From NCBI GenBank assembly GCA_002327925.1, contig DCVA01000020.1, positions 78,997 to 142,996 of the forward strand: a DNA stretch of 64,000 bases, written 5' to 3'. The DNA comes from Anaerolineales bacterium UBA2200 (GTDB taxonomy: Bacteria > Chloroflexota > Anaerolineae > UBA2200). This document shows, in pieces, positions 62,546 to 64,000 of this stretch. The translations under genes were made by a program, and so were the position numbers. The notes under the pieces were generated by a model that was given only the letters and a program-made list of their open reading frames with translations, had not been told where the DNA came from and ran no database searches. The number at the start of each line of letters is the position of its first letter. Within the stretch, counting starts at the first letter, position 1.

Positions 62546-63181
62546 TCAGGGATTCCGCGTCAATGGGTAGATGATCATGTGGGCACCCTCCGGCTGCCAG
62601 GAGGTGAACCAGACCGCCTCTTCCGGCGGCAGGCGGATGCAGCCGTGCGAGGCAGGCCTGACTCCCAGCGCATCCAGCTCCTGGTAGACCTTCTGGTCAT
62701 CCACCCTGATGTAGGGGTTGCCGTGAATGAGCATCCCGCCAAAGTGATAGAAGAGATACCAGCCCTCATCCTGCCAGGTCCCGAAGGAGAAGAAGGTACC
62801 GACGTAGCGCCCGACCTCGCCCTCCCACCCGGGCGTCATCGTTTCTTCCTGGTCCGGCTTGCCCGTGCTGACGGGGATGGTGCGGACGAGCGTGCCCTGC
62901 TCATAGACGTACATCGTTTGTCTGTCCTGATCGATCAGCACCAGCCTGTCGTAAAGCGCCTCAGGGCCGGGCGTGGCCGTTGGCGAAGGGACAGGCGTTG
63001 CAGTGGGAGTGAGGGATGGCGCCTGCGTCGGCGTGGCAGTGCTCGTCTCCGTGGGAGTGGGAGTCGCTGTGACGGAGACTGTGGGAGTCGGCTGCGGCTC
63101 AGTCGGCGTGGCGGAGGGAGGGTCGACTACGCATGCGGACAGAAGCAGCAGGCACAGGAGACAGAACAGCGCCCTTCGCAT
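62546..63181 (-). CDS. L,D-transpeptidase (YkuD) lipoprotein
   Basis: 211 residues. Lipoprotein signal with lipobox LLSAC (C17). A 50-residue Thr/Pro linker spans ~24-75. The YkuD domain (~78-208) has the catalytic motif in RPASHGCIRLP (H179, C181) and LIHGNPYIRV. It cross-links peptidoglycan stems 3-3 or attaches proteins to the wall. Lipid anchoring plus a linker is unusual compared with LysM-anchored forms, but the linker type matches other secreted proteins in this window. It lies 30 bases after the translin-like gene. Confidence 0.93.
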   Translation of the reverse strand: MRRALFCLLCLLLLSACVVDPPSATPTEPQPTPTVSVTATPTPTETSTATPTQAPSLTPTATPVPSPTATPGPEALYDRLVLIDQDRQTMYVYEQGTLVRTIPVSTGKPDQEETMTPGWEGEVGRYVGTFFSFGTWQDEGWYLFYHFGGMLIHGNPYIRVDDQKVYQELDALGVRPASHGCIRLPPEEAVWFTSWQPEGAHMIIYPLTRNP

Positions 63182-63211
63182 CAGGCGCCCCGTTTGCGGA
63201 CCGAGACCGGA

Positions 63212-63895
63212 TCAGCCATCGGTCTCCTCACCCGTCCCCGGGCGAGGCCAGGAGGCCGCTGTGTCAGGGTTGATCTTGCGCTCCAGATCGGCCAGGGCCT
63301 GCTGCAGGGTCTCCTGGCGCGCGGCCACGGTCAGGTCGCCGCGGGTGCGTTCGAGAACGCCGCGCACCATGTCGTTCGTGCGCCGCAGGCCGCTGGTCAC
63401 CGCGTCCGGGTAGTCCATGGTGACCAGCACGCTGTAGATGTCCTCCATTGCCTGAAGCATCGATTCGCAGCGCTCGACCCGGCCATGGCGAATGACGTCG
63501 AGCACATAACGGCGCAGCTCCCCGGCTGCTTCCCCCAGCCCGTTGAGATAGGTATCGGGCAGCACGCCCAGCTCTTCCGGAGTGGGCAAATCGCGGTCGG
63601 TGATCAGCGCGAACGTGATGCTGGCTTCGGCGAACTCTTTGAGGGCATCCTGGGTGTATCCGGCGTGGTAGAGGTCGTCATGACCCTCCAGGCCGGCGAC
63701 CATGCTCGAAGCCGCTTGGCGGGCGGTGGCGAGCAGGTTCGCCGCCTCTTCGTACTCGCCCCTGTGGGCAGCGCGAATGGTGTTGGCGCAATAGCGGATC
63801 AGTTCCCGCGACCGGGCCAGAGCTACGTCGCGGGCGGCGTTCTTGGCGTCAAAATAGGTCCGAGCACGCTCGGCTATACCGTCCAGCCTCTCCAC
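63212..63895 (-). CDS. Translin-family protein
   Basis: 227 residues, GTG start with AGGAG eight bases upstream; all-helical. The C-terminal half has the translin signature: GLGEAAGELRRYVLDVIRHG, MLQAMEDIYSVLVTMDYP and AVTSGLRRTNDMVRGVLERT followed by RGDLT. The N-terminal half has the ARDVALARSRELIRYCANTI helix. Eukaryotic translin binds single-stranded DNA/RNA and with TRAX forms the C3PO nuclease; prokaryotic members are sporadic. The acidic nuclease residues of TRAX cannot be confirmed from sequence alone. It has its own promoter and precedes the L,D-transpeptidase gene. Confidence 0.85.
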   Translation of the reverse strand: MERLDGIAERARTYFDAKNAARDVALARSRELIRYCANTIRAAHRGEYEEAANLLATARQAASSMVAGLEGHDDLYHAGYTQDALKEFAEASITFALITDRDLPTPEELGVLPDTYLNGLGEAAGELRRYVLDVIRHGRVERCESMLQAMEDIYSVLVTMDYPDAVTSGLRRTNDMVRGVLERTRGDLTVAARQETLQQALADLERKINPDTAASWPRPGTGEETDG

Positions 63896-63924
63896 AATGT
63901 TCTCCTGTCAGTCAGATTGGGTGA

Positions 63925-63953
63925 TTCTAGTCTCGCCCGCCCGGATTGGCAAG
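63925..63953 (-). promoter_or_regulatory. Promoter for the translin-like gene
   Basis: Minus strand: TTGCCA (63953-63948), 17-base spacer, TAGAAT (63930-63925), 30 bases before the GTG. Confidence 0.65.
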
Positions 63954-64000
63954 CGTGGGACAGACCAGGTAGGCACCCGGCAGGTCGGTGATGGGCAGGC
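63928..64000 (-). CDS. Possible 3' end of a gene continuing beyond the window
   Basis: A frame entering from the right edge reads LPITDLPGAYLVCPTLANPG plus GRD and stops at the TAG of the promoter above. At ~23 residues there is no way to name it, and chance is a fair explanation. Confidence 0.25.

Noticed and set aside
62579..63991. Plus-strand frame covering the L,D-transpeptidase and translin-like genes
   Set aside because: Low-complexity antisense translation with no start signals; the minus-strand genes have clear motifs.

Overview
The window is high-GC bacterial DNA, very probably from the Chloroflexota and most likely Anaerolineae-like. The assignment is an inference. It rests on the Chlor_Arch_YYY (DUF2298/TIGR03662) and TIGR03663 membrane families lying side by side, long Thr/Pro-rich linkers in secreted proteins, DUF3786 and DUF362/polyferredoxin genes, and frequent GTG/TTG starts. 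Coding density is high. There is no rRNA operon, phage, insertion sequence or CRISPR array. Two tRNA genes, Leu(GAG) and Pro(GGG), are present.

Layout. (1) 1-5982, minus: two secreted proteins, a cohesin-LysM protein cut by the window edge and a 1766-residue protein with a large internal duplication, a dockerin and a C-terminal cohesin. (2) 6.3-13.0 kb: DUF3786 protein, two NapH-type polyferredoxins, small membrane proteins, MutM, DegV, and a lipoprotein/DUF362/polyferredoxin operon. (3) 13.05-19.4 kb, plus: a molybdopterin oxidoreductase, a P-type ATPase of Na,K-ATPase-like subtype followed by two TrkA/RCK proteins, and an MFS transporter closed by a clear terminator. (4) 19.5-44.4 kb, minus: a 25-kb block of very large polytopic GT-C glycosyltransferase-like proteins. 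It holds two tandem TIGR03663 proteins fused to six-bladed NHL propellers, a DUF2298 protein, a GT39-DUF2298 fusion, four further GT39-like proteins, a GT4 glycosyltransferase, a methyltransferase and an LPG-synthase-type (flippase-like) membrane protein. (5) 44.4-53.1 kb, minus: c-di-AMP receptor, LysM/M23 peptidase, rho, tRNA-Leu, cinA, mannose-1-phosphate guanylyltransferase, and dprA-khpA-rpsP-ffh. (6) 53.2-64.0 kb: tRNA-Pro, DUF4256, a secreted cohesin-like/DNRLRE protein coupled to another GT-C protein, HIT, galT, recN, nadK, an L,D-transpeptidase lipoprotein and a bacterial translin-like protein.

Working together (inference): the membrane block plus a GDP-mannose-forming enzyme looks like a cell-surface glycan or glycoprotein system using polyprenol-phosphate sugars. 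The Thr/Pro-rich secreted proteins at both ends are plausible acceptors, and the cohesin/dockerin/LysM proteins could form a non-covalent surface assembly. Vegetative promoters are unusually legible (TTGNCN, 16-17 bp, TATAAT/TAGAAT/TATACT). I placed several, including one that implies a leaderless mRNA for the flippase-like gene.
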